Under the pieces are notes generated by a model. The model ran no database searches. It was given only the letters and a program-made list of their open reading frames with translations, and was not told where the DNA came from. From Gaoshiqia sp050298035 (GTDB lineage: Bacteria; Bacteroidota; Bacteroidia; Bacteroidales; Prolixibacteraceae), in NCBI GenBank assembly GCA_050298035.1, contig JBNKTK010000082.1:1-17891 (forward strand): a DNA stretch of 17,891 nt. Reading direction: 5' to 3'. The position numbers were made by a program, and so were the translations under genes. Positions 6,492-14,421 of the stretch are shown piece after piece; the stretch's first letter is position 1, and the number at the start of each line of letters is the position of its first letter.

Positions 6492-6564
6492 CAGACGACC
6501 CAATTGACGGTTCTTTATATAACATTCATTTTCTAACTTTATACAGACTCAAAACAACATATCT

Positions 6565-8097
6565 ATGTTTAGCGAGAAAGACATTAAAGACATTGAGGCG
6601 AGAGGAAGCAACCCAACCTTAGTTACTGAGCAAATTGAAAACTTCAAAAAAGGATTCCCCTATCTAAAAATCATACAACCGGCAACAATCGGGAACGGCA
6701 TACTTAAATTAGATGAGGCGGAGATTGAAGAAAGTGTCCGTTATTTTGATGAATGTGCCCAAAACGGCACCAATTTATTAAAATTTGTTCCGGCATCGGG
6801 CGCAGCCAGCCGTATGTTTAAGGCATTGTTCGAAGCAAAGGAAAAACTGGAAGGCGGAGTTCCGGAAGAAGATGTTAAGGCATCGAAAGACATGATTCAG
6901 TTTTTTGGCAACCTCGAAAAATTTGCCTTTTACACCGATTTAAAAAAGCTTGCGAAAAAAGAACCGACACAGTTATCAGCACTGGAAATTTTAACGCTTG
7001 TGCTTACAGAAACCGGCTTGAACTATGGTAATTTACCGAAAGGCCTGCTTCAGTTTCACCAGTACGGCACAAACTCACGTACTTCGTTTGAAGAACACTG
7101 TGTTGAAGGCGCTTTGTATTCGAAGAACAGCAACGGAACCATACGAATCCATTTCACTGTTTCCCCGGAACACCAACCTGCCTTTGAAAAACACTTTTCT
7201 TCAATTAAAGAAATTTACGAGGCTGCTTTTGCAGTGAAATATGAAATTTCATTCAGCCAGCAAAAAGCCTCAACCGACACCATTGCAGTAGCAATGGACA
7301 ACCAGCCCTTTCGCAACGATGACGGAAGCCTGCTGTTCAGGCCCGGGGGTCACGGGGCACTGCTTGCAAACCTCAACGACCTTGATGCTGATGTTGTCTT
7401 CATCAAAAACATTGACAATGTTGTGCCGGATTACCTGAAGCCCGAAACCGTGAAGTACAAGAAAGCACTGGCAGGCTTGTTACTTAACCTTCAGCAAAAA
7501 ATATTTAATTATCAGCAAGTTTTCGACACACATCATTATTATGCCCTGGATAGTGTGTTCATTGCAGAAGCGGCCAATTTCCTTGAAAATGTTTTAAATG
7601 TAAAACCACCAACCAGTCAATATTACTCAGAGAAAGAAGAATTATATTACTACCTGAAGTCAAAGTTTGACCGTCCAATCAGGATTTGCGGAATGGTAAA
7701 AAATGAAGGAGAACCTGGTGGCGGTCCGTTTTGGGCCGTTAACAGCGACGGATCAGTATCCCTTCAGGTAGTCGAAAGCTCACAGGTTGAGATGCAAGAC
7801 CCGGTTCAAAAAGCAATTGCCGATGAAGCAACCCACTTCAACCCGGTGGACCTGGTTTGCGCATTCAAAAACTACAAAGGTGAAAAATACGATTTGACAA
7901 AATACAGAGACCCGGATACCGGATTCATTTCCTACAAATCAAAAGACGGAAAAGAATTGAAGGCACAAGAACTTCCGGGACTTTGGAATGGAGCCATGGC
8001 TGATTGGAACACTCTTTTTGTTGAAGTTCCAATCCTGACTTTCAACCCGGTAAAAACGGTAAATGATCTTTTAAGAAAAGAGCACCAACCGGAGTAA
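6565..8097 (+). CDS. DUF4301 family protein (nucleotidyltransferase-like)
   Basis: A 510-residue cytoplasmic protein with no signal peptide or membrane segment. I recognise it as DUF4301, a family found largely in Bacteroidetes. Seen: KFVPASGAASRMFK at residues 73-86, reminiscent of the glycine-rich nucleotide-binding start of sugar-nucleotide pyrophosphorylases; RPGGHGALLANLNDLDADVVFIKNID at about 260-285, reminiscent of the substrate loop (PGGHG) and following Asp of UDP-sugar pyrophosphorylases; and GMVKNEGEPGGGPFWA near 377-392. A nucleotidyltransferase acting on a sugar phosphate is therefore plausible, but no substrate can be named. The start ATG has no clear Shine-Dalgarno, and TAACTTTA at 6534-6541 is a one-mismatch -7 box. 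It is transcribed alone, as the following TPR gene has its own promoter. Confidence 0.82.
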   Translation: MFSEKDIKDIEARGSNPTLVTEQIENFKKGFPYLKIIQPATIGNGILKLDEAEIEESVRYFDECAQNGTNLLKFVPASGAASRMFKALFEAKEKLEGGVPEEDVKASKDMIQFFGNLEKFAFYTDLKKLAKKEPTQLSALEILTLVLTETGLNYGNLPKGLLQFHQYGTNSRTSFEEHCVEGALYSKNSNGTIRIHFTVSPEHQPAFEKHFSSIKEIYEAAFAVKYEISFSQQKASTDTIAVAMDNQPFRNDDGSLLFRPGGHGALLANLNDLDADVVFIKNIDNVVPDYLKPETVKYKKALAGLLLNLQQKIFNYQQVFDTHHYYALDSVFIAEAANFLENVLNVKPPTSQYYSEKEELYYYLKSKFDRPIRICGMVKNEGEPGGGPFWAVNSDGSVSLQVVESSQVEMQDPVQKAIADEATHFNPVDLVCAFKNYKGEKYDLTKYRDPDTGFISYKSKDGKELKAQELPGLWNGAMADWNTLFVEVPILTFNPVKTVNDLLRKEHQPE

Positions 8098-8117
8098 TTC
8101 GTTTTAAAAACTATTAT

Positions 8118-8125
8118 TAAATTTG
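8118..8125 (+). promoter_or_regulatory. Bacteroidetes -7 promoter box for the TPR-comA pair
   Basis: TAAATTTG is a full TAnnTTTG match that ends 19 bases before the ATG at 8145, within the 47-base gap after the DUF4301 gene. It makes the TPR gene and the next gene a separate transcription unit. Confidence 0.6.
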
Positions 8126-8144
8126 CACCTGCAATTTATTCTTT

Positions 8145-9563
8145 ATGGACGAGGACGCAAGGGACTTTTACGAAAGCGAAGAAATAAATGAAGCTGTAAG
8201 CCGGTTCAGGAATATGATCAGGAACAAAAGCCTCAGTTATTTCGATGTATTTGAAATTGAAGGAATAGCCGACCATTTTCTCGATAACGGAAAAATTAAG
8301 TTGGCAAATGCTGCCGTTGATAACGGATTGAAGATACATCCAGCCTCTACTGCCTTGCAAATAAAAAAAGCCCAGATTTTACTTGTTGACGGCCATGCCG
8401 AAGAATCGCTGGAGCTGATCCGTGTTGCCGAAATGGTTGAGAATTCCAATTCAGACATTTTCCTGATCAAAGGCTCAGCATTAATCATGATGGGCATGGT
8501 TGAAGAAGCAATTGCTGCTTACGAACAATCTATACTATACGACTACGAAGAAAAAGATGACTTGCTTTATAATATTGGGGTAACGCTTGGACAAGCAGGA
8601 GAAACCGACAAAGCAATTTACTTTTTGGAAAGAGCATTTGAGATCAATCCGAAAAATGAGCTGGTGCTTTACGAACTTGGCTACTATTACGACAGGATAC
8701 AGGAATTCGAAAAAAGCATCCAGTTTTACAACAAATATCTTGACATTGACCCATTTAATTCATCTGTTTGGTACAACCTGGGAATAACATTTAACCGGAT
8801 TGGCAAACATGATGAAGCCATTGAGGCATATGATTATTCGATTGCGTTACAGGACGATTTCGAACAGGCTTACTTCAATAAAGCCAATGCCCTTTCGAAT
8901 AGCAATAAATACGAAGAGGCGATCAAATGTTACGAAGAGTACCTGGAACTGGACAAGGAAAACGATGATGCCTATTGTTACCTTGGTGAGTGCTACCTGA
9001 ACATGGAACGTTACAATGAGGCCCTTGTCAATTACCAGAAAGCGATCAGGCTTAACAAAAACAACTCGAACGCCTGGTACGGCTCCGGCCTGATCATGTG
9101 GATGGAAGGTAAGCTTTCCGAAGCGCTGGGGTTCCTAAAAAAAGCACTCAAACTTGATGACGAAAACCCTGATTTTTGGCTGATGTACGGGAAAGTCAAC
9201 CATGAACTTGATTTGTTTGACCAGGCAGAAACAGCTTACGAAAAGGCAACAATGCTTGATCCGGACAATCCTGACTGTTGGGTATCCTATGCTGAAATGG
9301 AATACGATCGGGGCAGCTTGTCATCTGCCATTGAAATTTTAAAAAATGCTTACAAAATTATCACCGATGATTCCGGTATTAACTATCGTTTGACGGCCTA
9401 TTTGCTCGAAAATAATGATGAATTATCAGCAACTGGCTATTTCGAAAAGGCTCTTGAAGTTGACTTCAACAGCTATCGCGACCTGTTTGATTATTACCCA
9501 GAAGCAGGTCAGAATGAATCAATCAAAAAACTCATAAAGAAACATCAATCAACCAAATTATAG
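8145..9563 (+). CDS. Tetratricopeptide repeat (TPR) protein
   Basis: A 472-residue protein built almost entirely of TPR units, so a protein-interaction scaffold. From about residue 103 the 34-residue repeats run without a break, with the typical W/Y-LG--Y...A...Y-KA--L-P-N pattern (for example VWYNLGITFNRIGKHDEAI and AYCYLGECYLNMERYNEAL). About ten units are recognisable, and the first 100 residues look like degenerate units. It is acidic, with no signal peptide or transmembrane segment, so cytosolic. The stop is 3 bases before the ATG of the phosphosulfolactate synthase gene, implying one mRNA and coupled translation. A functional link to that enzyme is inferred from coupling only. Similar long TPR proteins are common in Bacteroidetes and their partners are rarely known. 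Confidence 0.92.
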   Translation: MDEDARDFYESEEINEAVSRFRNMIRNKSLSYFDVFEIEGIADHFLDNGKIKLANAAVDNGLKIHPASTALQIKKAQILLVDGHAEESLELIRVAEMVENSNSDIFLIKGSALIMMGMVEEAIAAYEQSILYDYEEKDDLLYNIGVTLGQAGETDKAIYFLERAFEINPKNELVLYELGYYYDRIQEFEKSIQFYNKYLDIDPFNSSVWYNLGITFNRIGKHDEAIEAYDYSIALQDDFEQAYFNKANALSNSNKYEEAIKCYEEYLELDKENDDAYCYLGECYLNMERYNEALVNYQKAIRLNKNNSNAWYGSGLIMWMEGKLSEALGFLKKALKLDDENPDFWLMYGKVNHELDLFDQAETAYEKATMLDPDNPDCWVSYAEMEYDRGSLSSAIEILKNAYKIITDDSGINYRLTAYLLENNDELSATGYFEKALEVDFNSYRDLFDYYPEAGQNESIKKLIKKHQSTKL

Positions 9564-9566
9564 AAG

Positions 9567-10325
9567 ATGAATTTTAATTTGCCATTTATCCCGGAAAGAC
9601 CGGAACAACCGAGACAACTAGGTCTGACCATGATGATGGATAAAGGATTAAGTCTGCGGGAAGCAGAAGATTTTTGTGAAGTTGCGGCCGAATATACCGA
9701 CCTTGTAAAACTCGGCTTCGGAACAGGCTTGCTAACTCCAAAACTGAAAGAAAAAATCAAAATTTATAAACAAGCCGGTTTAAAACCATATTTTGGCGGA
9801 ACACTCTTCGAAGCATTCATTGCTCGCAATCTATTCGACGAATACCGCAAGTTTATTGACGAAAGCGGCGTTGAAACAGCCGAAGTTTCCGATGGTGTTT
9901 TACCCATTGAGCACGGAAAAAAGTGTGAGTACATTCAGTCCCTATCCAAAGATTTCGAGGTTTTATCTGAAGTTGGCACAAAACTGAAAGGAAAAGAAAT
10001 TTCGAATGAAAAATGGGTAGAATGGATGCAAACCGAACTTCAGTCGGGTGCCTGGAAAGTGATTGCCGAAGCGCGGGAAAGCGGGAATATGGGCATCTAC
10101 AACGAAGACGGTTCAGCAAATTGCAACCTCGTACTGGATATCAGAAAGCATATAAATGCTGACGACATTTTATGGGAAGCACCACTAAAAAGCCAACAAG
10201 TTTGGTTTATAAAACTTCTGGGCGCCAACGTAAACCTTGGGAATATTGCCCCAAACGAAGTAATTTCGTTGGAAACACTCCGCCGGGGATTAAGAGGTGA
10301 CACCCTATTAAGTTTCCTTCCATAA
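9567..10325 (+). CDS. comA: Phosphosulfolactate synthase family (ComA)
   Basis: Predicted TIM-barrel enzyme that adds sulfite to phosphoenolpyruvate to give (R)-2-phospho-3-sulfolactate, the first step of coenzyme M synthesis in methanogens and of sulfolactate formation in some bacteria. It is 252 residues; methanogen ComA is about 250. Seen: LGLTMMMDKG at 18-27, DLVKLGFGTGLL at 45-56, PYFGGTLFE at 74-82, EVSDG at 106-110, SEVGTK at 134-139, IAEARESG at 166-173 and WEAPLKSQQVWFIKLLGANVNLGNI at 203-227, all along the expected order of barrel strands. The start is 3 bases after the TPR stop, and a strong terminator follows. No comB, comC, comDE or other sulfonate gene is nearby, so the end product in this organism is unknown; coenzyme M itself is unlikely. 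Confidence 0.9.
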   Translation: MNFNLPFIPERPEQPRQLGLTMMMDKGLSLREAEDFCEVAAEYTDLVKLGFGTGLLTPKLKEKIKIYKQAGLKPYFGGTLFEAFIARNLFDEYRKFIDESGVETAEVSDGVLPIEHGKKCEYIQSLSKDFEVLSEVGTKLKGKEISNEKWVEWMQTELQSGAWKVIAEARESGNMGIYNEDGSANCNLVLDIRKHINADDILWEAPLKSQQVWFIKLLGANVNLGNIAPNEVISLETLRRGLRGDTLLSFLP

Positions 10326-10350
10326 AAAGAAACAAACAACAACCAGATAT

Positions 10351-10391
10351 GAGGGTTTCGTATTTTTTTAAGATCGAAACCCTTCTTTTTT
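10351..10391 (+). terminator. Rho-independent terminator after comA
   Basis: A 9-bp perfect stem AGGGTTTCG (10352-10360) / CGAAACCCT (10375-10383) followed by TCTTTTTT to 10391. It closes the TPR-comA transcript 26 bases after the stop. Confidence 0.85.
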
Positions 10392-10405
10392 GTGCACGTT
10401 TGGTT

Positions 10406-10413
10406 TACTTTTG
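10406..10413 (+). promoter_or_regulatory. Bacteroidetes -7 promoter box for the small membrane protein gene
   Basis: TACTTTTG is a full TAnnTTTG match ending 15 bases before the ATG at 10429. The alternative TTG start at 10390 lies upstream of this box and inside the preceding terminator tail, so it is rejected. Confidence 0.6.
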
Positions 10414-10428
10414 AGTAAAAACAGAGCC

Positions 10429-10806
10429 ATGCAAGATTTGTTATTGTATACCTATTTACTAAATGCGACGATACTGATTAACCACGAAATCGAATCTGCC
10501 TACTGGGAAGAATGGAAATTATTCAAACTTCCGGGAAAAATCACCGGGTTCATCATCATCCATATTCCACTTATCTTCATTACACTTGTTGGAGGGGTCG
10601 AACTATACAAACAAACCATGTTCGGCTATATTATCTCTTTCATTGTTGCCATTGGCGGGCTGTTTTCCTACTTTGCCCATAACTATTTTATTCGCAAGGG
10701 TGAAGAAGGGTTTGACTTAATCATTTCAAAATTTCTCCTTATCGCGACACTAATACTTTCTGTTGTTCAAGGAGTTATGACCATCTATTTATTAACATCA
10801 TCCTAA
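10429..10806 (+). CDS. Small four-helix membrane protein (DUF6713-like)
   Basis: A 125-residue integral membrane protein. Four hydrophobic segments are visible: residues about 3-16, about 40-60 (GFIIIHIPLIFITLVGGVEL), about 64-85 and about 95-121. Between helices 1 and 2 is a conserved-looking NHEIESAYWEEWKLFKLPG at residues 17-35, with a His-Glu pair and aromatic residues, the type of motif seen in DUF6713-like bacterial membrane proteins; that family assignment is from memory and is moderate. No function is known to me. The start is the ATG at 10429, chosen because the promoter box lies just upstream. It is monocistronic: a terminator precedes it and a 262-base gap with no gene follows. Confidence 0.72.
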   Translation: MQDLLLYTYLLNATILINHEIESAYWEEWKLFKLPGKITGFIIIHIPLIFITLVGGVELYKQTMFGYIISFIVAIGGLFSYFAHNYFIRKGEEGFDLIISKFLLIATLILSVVQGVMTIYLLTSS

Positions 10807-11044
10807 CCAGTGATTTGTCGGGTTAATTGACTTAGTTTTCATTCTTGAAAAAAATCAGTTTTTGCTGAACTATCCTGTTTTTGTATTGTTTTGACTTTGT
10901 ATCATGCCAACAGGAAGGTTAAATTACTGCCAGAACCCGGACATTTCATGTTCCATAGCAGTAATACACATTCTATAAGTCAGTTAGTTGACATGTATCA
11001 ACATTTTTATGCGATTAATGCGTATTTTCTTAACGATAGAATAT

Positions 11045-11052
11045 TAAATTTG
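11045..11052 (+). promoter_or_regulatory. Bacteroidetes -7 promoter box before the small pre-hemA gene
   Basis: TAAATTTG is a full TAnnTTTG match that ends 16 bases before the ATG at 11069. It may also drive hemA by read-through, since no terminator is seen between 11437 and 11486. Confidence 0.55.
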
Positions 11053-11068
11053 CTGAAAAAGTAATAAG

Positions 11069-11437
11069 ATGTTTTTTCTAGGTTTAGCCGGTCCAATGAT
11101 GCCATACATGCTCTTTTTGGGCGTGATGCTTGCTTTCACATTCGGAACAAGCAAAACCACTTTGGCTAAAACCGAAACCGAAACGGCAGCTAAAATCATC
11201 AGCATTTCACCTGAAAGCAGCTCGTCTAATGAACTGACAGCGGTTTATCACACCTGGTTTCAGAAAGACAGGCAGGATCAACAAAAGACTGACGAGCTAA
11301 AATCCCCTCCCCCAGCACATTCATTTACGCCTTATAATTTTATAACTCAAAAAATAGATTCCAATCCGATCGATTTGTATTCCCATGAATACAATGATGG
11401 ATACTTTGGATTGTCTCCCCCTGTGTTGTTTATCTAA
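11069..11437 (+). CDS. Hypothetical single-pass membrane protein upstream of hemA
   Basis: A 122-residue protein that I do not recognise. The N-terminus (MFFLGLAGPMMPYMLFLGVMLAFTF, residues 1-25) is one strongly hydrophobic helix without a good cleavage site, so it is probably an anchor. The rest is hydrophilic and looks disordered, with a Glu/Thr/Ser-rich stretch (KTETETAAKIISISPESSSS, about 34-53), a Pro-rich SPPPAH near 79-84 and a Tyr-rich tail ending in the hydrophobic PPVLFI. A promoter box lies 16-23 bases upstream, which supports the gene being real. It is 48 bases upstream of hemA in the same direction with no terminator between, so co-transcription with the heme genes is possible. 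Role unknown. Confidence 0.6.
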   Translation: MFFLGLAGPMMPYMLFLGVMLAFTFGTSKTTLAKTETETAAKIISISPESSSSNELTAVYHTWFQKDRQDQQKTDELKSPPPAHSFTPYNFITQKIDSNPIDLYSHEYNDGYFGLSPPVLFI

Positions 11438-11485
11438 CTCAGCTTTTTCAGACAAAATTCAAAGTTTCATTATTTTACAGTCATT

Positions 11486-12739
11486 ATGATTGGAATTATT
11501 GGTTTAAGCCACAAATCAGCACCTGTTCATATTCGCGAGAAATTTGCATTTGATAAAGAAGGAAATGCAGTACTATCTAAAATCATCACCTCCAATAAAT
11601 ATATTGAAGAGTTGGTTATTTTATCAACCTGTAATCGGACTGAGCTCTATTTCAAAGCTGACGACTGCTGCTCATCCGGCGCCTTTAATATCATTTTGAG
11701 TTATATACACAAACACTTCGGTGTGAGTGAGGATATGGACAAACACTTTTACCGGCTCAGGCACGACAGTGCAGTTAATCACCTGTTCCGTGTTGTATCA
11801 AGCCTCGAATCGATGGTTTTGGGCGAATACCAGATCGTTTCGCAAATTAAAGAAGCTTACAATCAAGCAAAGGAAAACGGCACTGTTGGAAAAGTATTCA
11901 AACGGCTTTTCAACAAAGCGCTGGAAACAGGAAAAATGGTCCGGACACAAACTGCGATGAGCACAGGTGCCTTTTCGGTTAGCTATGCAGCTGTTGAGAG
12001 ATGTAGCGATCAGTTCGCTGATTTGCAGGAAAAGAAAATATTATTGATCGGCGCCGGCGAAACCGGAGAACTGGTCATTAAAAATCTTTATAAAAAAGGT
12101 TGCAAGAATATTACAGTTACCAACCGCACCATCAATAAAGCCGAAGAACTGGCAACGCGTTACAAAGGGCAAACCCTGCCATTTTCCAGGTTGATGGACG
12201 GTATTCACGAAGCTGAGATTATTGTCTCGTCGGTGTCAACCAAAGAGCCGATCCTTGATGCAGAAAAAATTACACCTCACCTAAACGGATTTCCGCAGGT
12301 CATGATGATCGATTTAGGTGTTCCAAGGAATATTCACCCAAATGTCTCTGAAATAGAAGGCATATCCCTTTTAAATGTTGATGATTTGGAAGAAGTTGTA
12401 GCCGGCAACCAAGAAAAGAAACAAGCATACGTTTCTGCTGCCGAAACTATAATTGCTGAAAAAGTCACTGAATTTTCAGATTGGCTGAGTACTCAAAATC
12501 TTTCACCGGTAATTCAAAACATCATCTCATCAATCAATCAGGTTAACAACAACGAGTTAGCTGTATTTAAAAAATTCCATTCTGAAGAAAATTTGCAACA
12601 CATGGAAAAATATGGCAAACACGTTTCTGAAAAATTGATAAATTCGATGATTAAAAATCTGAAATCAATCAGTGACAACGGCAGACAGACCGAGTACATT
12701 AAAATCATCAACGACCTTTTTACAACAACCAATGAGTAA
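11486..12739 (+). CDS. hemA: Glutamyl-tRNA reductase
   Basis: First committed step of the C5 tetrapyrrole pathway: NADPH-dependent reduction of glutamyl-tRNA(Glu) to glutamate-1-semialdehyde. At 417 residues the length is normal. Seen: GLSHKSAPVHIREKFAF at 6-22; the catalytic motif ILSTCNRTELY with the nucleophile Cys at residue 49 (C50 in E. coli); the substrate-pocket segment SSLESMVLGEYQI near 106-118; the NADPH-binding loop LLIGAGETGEL near 185-195 followed by VTNRT; and a C-terminal dimerisation helix. The start ATG directly encodes the family N-terminus MIGIIGLSHKSAP. It opens the hemACDBLE cluster. The stop overlaps hemC by 8 bases. TATTTTAC at 11471-11478 is a weak promoter candidate. 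Control by heme or protein turnover, known in enterics, cannot be judged here. Confidence 0.98.
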   Translation: MIGIIGLSHKSAPVHIREKFAFDKEGNAVLSKIITSNKYIEELVILSTCNRTELYFKADDCCSSGAFNIILSYIHKHFGVSEDMDKHFYRLRHDSAVNHLFRVVSSLESMVLGEYQIVSQIKEAYNQAKENGTVGKVFKRLFNKALETGKMVRTQTAMSTGAFSVSYAAVERCSDQFADLQEKKILLIGAGETGELVIKNLYKKGCKNITVTNRTINKAEELATRYKGQTLPFSRLMDGIHEAEIIVSSVSTKEPILDAEKITPHLNGFPQVMMIDLGVPRNIHPNVSEIEGISLLNVDDLEEVVAGNQEKKQAYVSAAETIIAEKVTEFSDWLSTQNLSPVIQNIISSINQVNNNELAVFKKFHSEENLQHMEKYGKHVSEKLINSMIKNLKSISDNGRQTEYIKIINDLFTTTNE

Positions 12740-13661
12740 CAAAACGATTAAGATAGGCACAAGAGGAAGCAAATTGGCCCTCTGGCAAGCCGAACAAGTT
12801 AAAGCAGCAATTTCTGCTGCATTTCCTGATTTGAATGTCGAAACCATCATTATAAAAACCAAAGGAGATATTATACTTGATGTCTCTTTATCCAAAATTG
12901 GAGACAAAGGGCTTTTCACAAAAGAAATTGAGACCGCGCTAATTAACGGCGAAGTTGATTTGGCTGTACATAGCCTGAAAGATTTACCAACCGAGTTGCC
13001 TGAAGGATTGATAATTGGCGGCATGCTCCCGCGCGGAGAAGTTCGCGATGTTTTCCTTTCACGCGATGGAAGAAGACTATCAGAGATGACTGGCGATGAT
13101 AAAATTGCCACTTCAAGCTTACGACGAAAAGCTCAACTACTTCATCATCACCCTGATTTGAATATTGTTGATATCCGCGGAAATGTGGACACACGTATTC
13201 AAAAAATGAAAGATGGTTATTGCAACGGACTGATTATGGCCGGTGCAGGAATTATCAGACTGGGCTACGAAAAGTTAATTACGGAGTTTCTGGATCCGGC
13301 AATCATTCTGCCAGCAGTTAGCCAAGGCGCTGTTGCCATTGAGATCCGCGAAGATGATGAACATACCCAGCGTATTATTGATGCGATTTCGGATGAACAA
13401 ACATGGCAAACAACCATGGCCGAACGTTGGTTGCTCCGCACCCTCGAAGGTGGATGCCAGGTGCCGGTAGCTTGTTTTTCCGAACCCAATGGCGACCAAA
13501 TAAAACTCACCGGATTAGTGGCATCTCTTGATGGTAAAACTGTCATTCGAAAGATGCTTGAATGTTCCATGGAAGAGGCATCGGAAAAAGCCATTGAATT
13601 AGCTCAGTCCGTACTTGATGAAGGAGGAAAAGAAATCCTCGATTCGATTCGAACAACCTGA
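12732..13661 (+). CDS. hemC: Porphobilinogen deaminase (hydroxymethylbilane synthase)
   Basis: Polymerises four porphobilinogen molecules into hydroxymethylbilane. It is 309 residues, as expected. All key residues are seen at E. coli-like positions: R11 in GTRGSKLAL, catalytic D84 in HSLKDLP, R131/R132 in TSSLRRKAQ, R149 in DIRGN, R155, and the dipyrromethane-cofactor cysteine C242 in LEGGCQVPV. The start is the ATG at 12732, inside the end of hemA (ATGAGTAA, 8-base overlap), which gives MSNKTIKIGTRGS, the normal family start. A GTG 20 codons upstream adds a non-homologous leader and is rejected. The overlap implies translational coupling with hemA. Confidence 0.98.
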   Translation: MSNKTIKIGTRGSKLALWQAEQVKAAISAAFPDLNVETIIIKTKGDIILDVSLSKIGDKGLFTKEIETALINGEVDLAVHSLKDLPTELPEGLIIGGMLPRGEVRDVFLSRDGRRLSEMTGDDKIATSSLRRKAQLLHHHPDLNIVDIRGNVDTRIQKMKDGYCNGLIMAGAGIIRLGYEKLITEFLDPAIILPAVSQGAVAIEIREDDEHTQRIIDAISDEQTWQTTMAERWLLRTLEGGCQVPVACFSEPNGDQIKLTGLVASLDGKTVIRKMLECSMEEASEKAIELAQSVLDEGGKEILDSIRTT

Positions 13662-13666
13662 ATGAA

Positions 13667-14410
13667 ATGAGCCGGCAACTGGACAGCGAAATACTGCAAG
13701 GCAAGATAATCATCTGCACATATCCTGAAAAAGAGCCCGATAATTTTTTCGAAATTGTCAACTCATCTGGTGCGGTAGTCCATTATTTGCCTATGATTGA
13801 CGTTTTACCTGTCAGCTTTAAAATGGCAAAACCGATAGGAACATACAACTGGCTGGTTTTTACAAGCAAAAACGGTGTTGTTTCGTTTCTTTCGCAAGAA
13901 AAACCTTCAATACAAAATAAGATCGCAGCGTTAGGTGAAAGTACTGCCAATGAATTAAAAGCAAATGGCTGGACACCCGATTTTGTTGGGAGTGGAAAAT
14001 CAGCCGCTGATTTTGCAACTGAACTAAAATCAGTACTGCTTCCGGAAGATGAAACCCTTTTGATACTTGGTAATTTGGCCCCTAACACCTTACAAGGTAA
14101 TTTATCCGGTGAGTGCAAAACTGAACGGGTGAATGTTTATGAAACAAGAAAGCCAAAAACAGTTAATACAGAAATACTTCAACTAATTGAAGACGAACAA
14201 TACGATGCCATAATCGTCACCAGCCCTTCAGCAATAACCAATCTTTATTCAAGTTTAAAAAAGAACAAAGACAGGCTGAAAGTGATAAGCATTGGCCAAA
14301 CAACCACTGCTGCTGCCAGGGCTTTAAACATTGAACCTTTGGCGACAGCAACAAATGCCAGTTATGAAGGATTGGCACAAACGACTATAGAATATTTTAA
14401 AAAACCATAA
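13667..14410 (+). CDS. hemD: Uroporphyrinogen-III synthase
   Basis: Cyclises hydroxymethylbilane with inversion of ring D to uroporphyrinogen III. At 247 residues it is typical. The family is poorly conserved, but two pairs of landmark segments are visible: LVFTSKNGVVSFL near residues 63-75 and IIVTSPSAITNLY near 182-194, the paired T-S-x-N/S-A/G-V motifs of the two lobes, plus ISIGQTTTAAARAL near 205-218. It starts 5 bases after hemC and ends 11 bases before hemB, so context between hemC and hemB supports the call strongly. Confidence 0.95.
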   Translation: MSRQLDSEILQGKIIICTYPEKEPDNFFEIVNSSGAVVHYLPMIDVLPVSFKMAKPIGTYNWLVFTSKNGVVSFLSQEKPSIQNKIAALGESTANELKANGWTPDFVGSGKSAADFATELKSVLLPEDETLLILGNLAPNTLQGNLSGECKTERVNVYETRKPKTVNTEILQLIEDEQYDAIIVTSPSAITNLYSSLKKNKDRLKVISIGQTTTAAARALNIEPLATATNASYEGLAQTTIEYFKKP

Positions 14411-14421
14411 AACTTCAAGCT

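Noticed and set aside
10390..10428. TTG-initiated extension of the small membrane protein
   Set aside because: It overlaps the terminator T-run and the promoter box at 10406-10413, so it would not be transcribed.
12672..12731. GTG-initiated 20-codon extension of hemC
   Set aside because: It lies wholly inside hemA, is not homologous to the deaminase N-terminus, and the ATG at 12732 gives cofactor and arginine positions equal to E. coli HemC.
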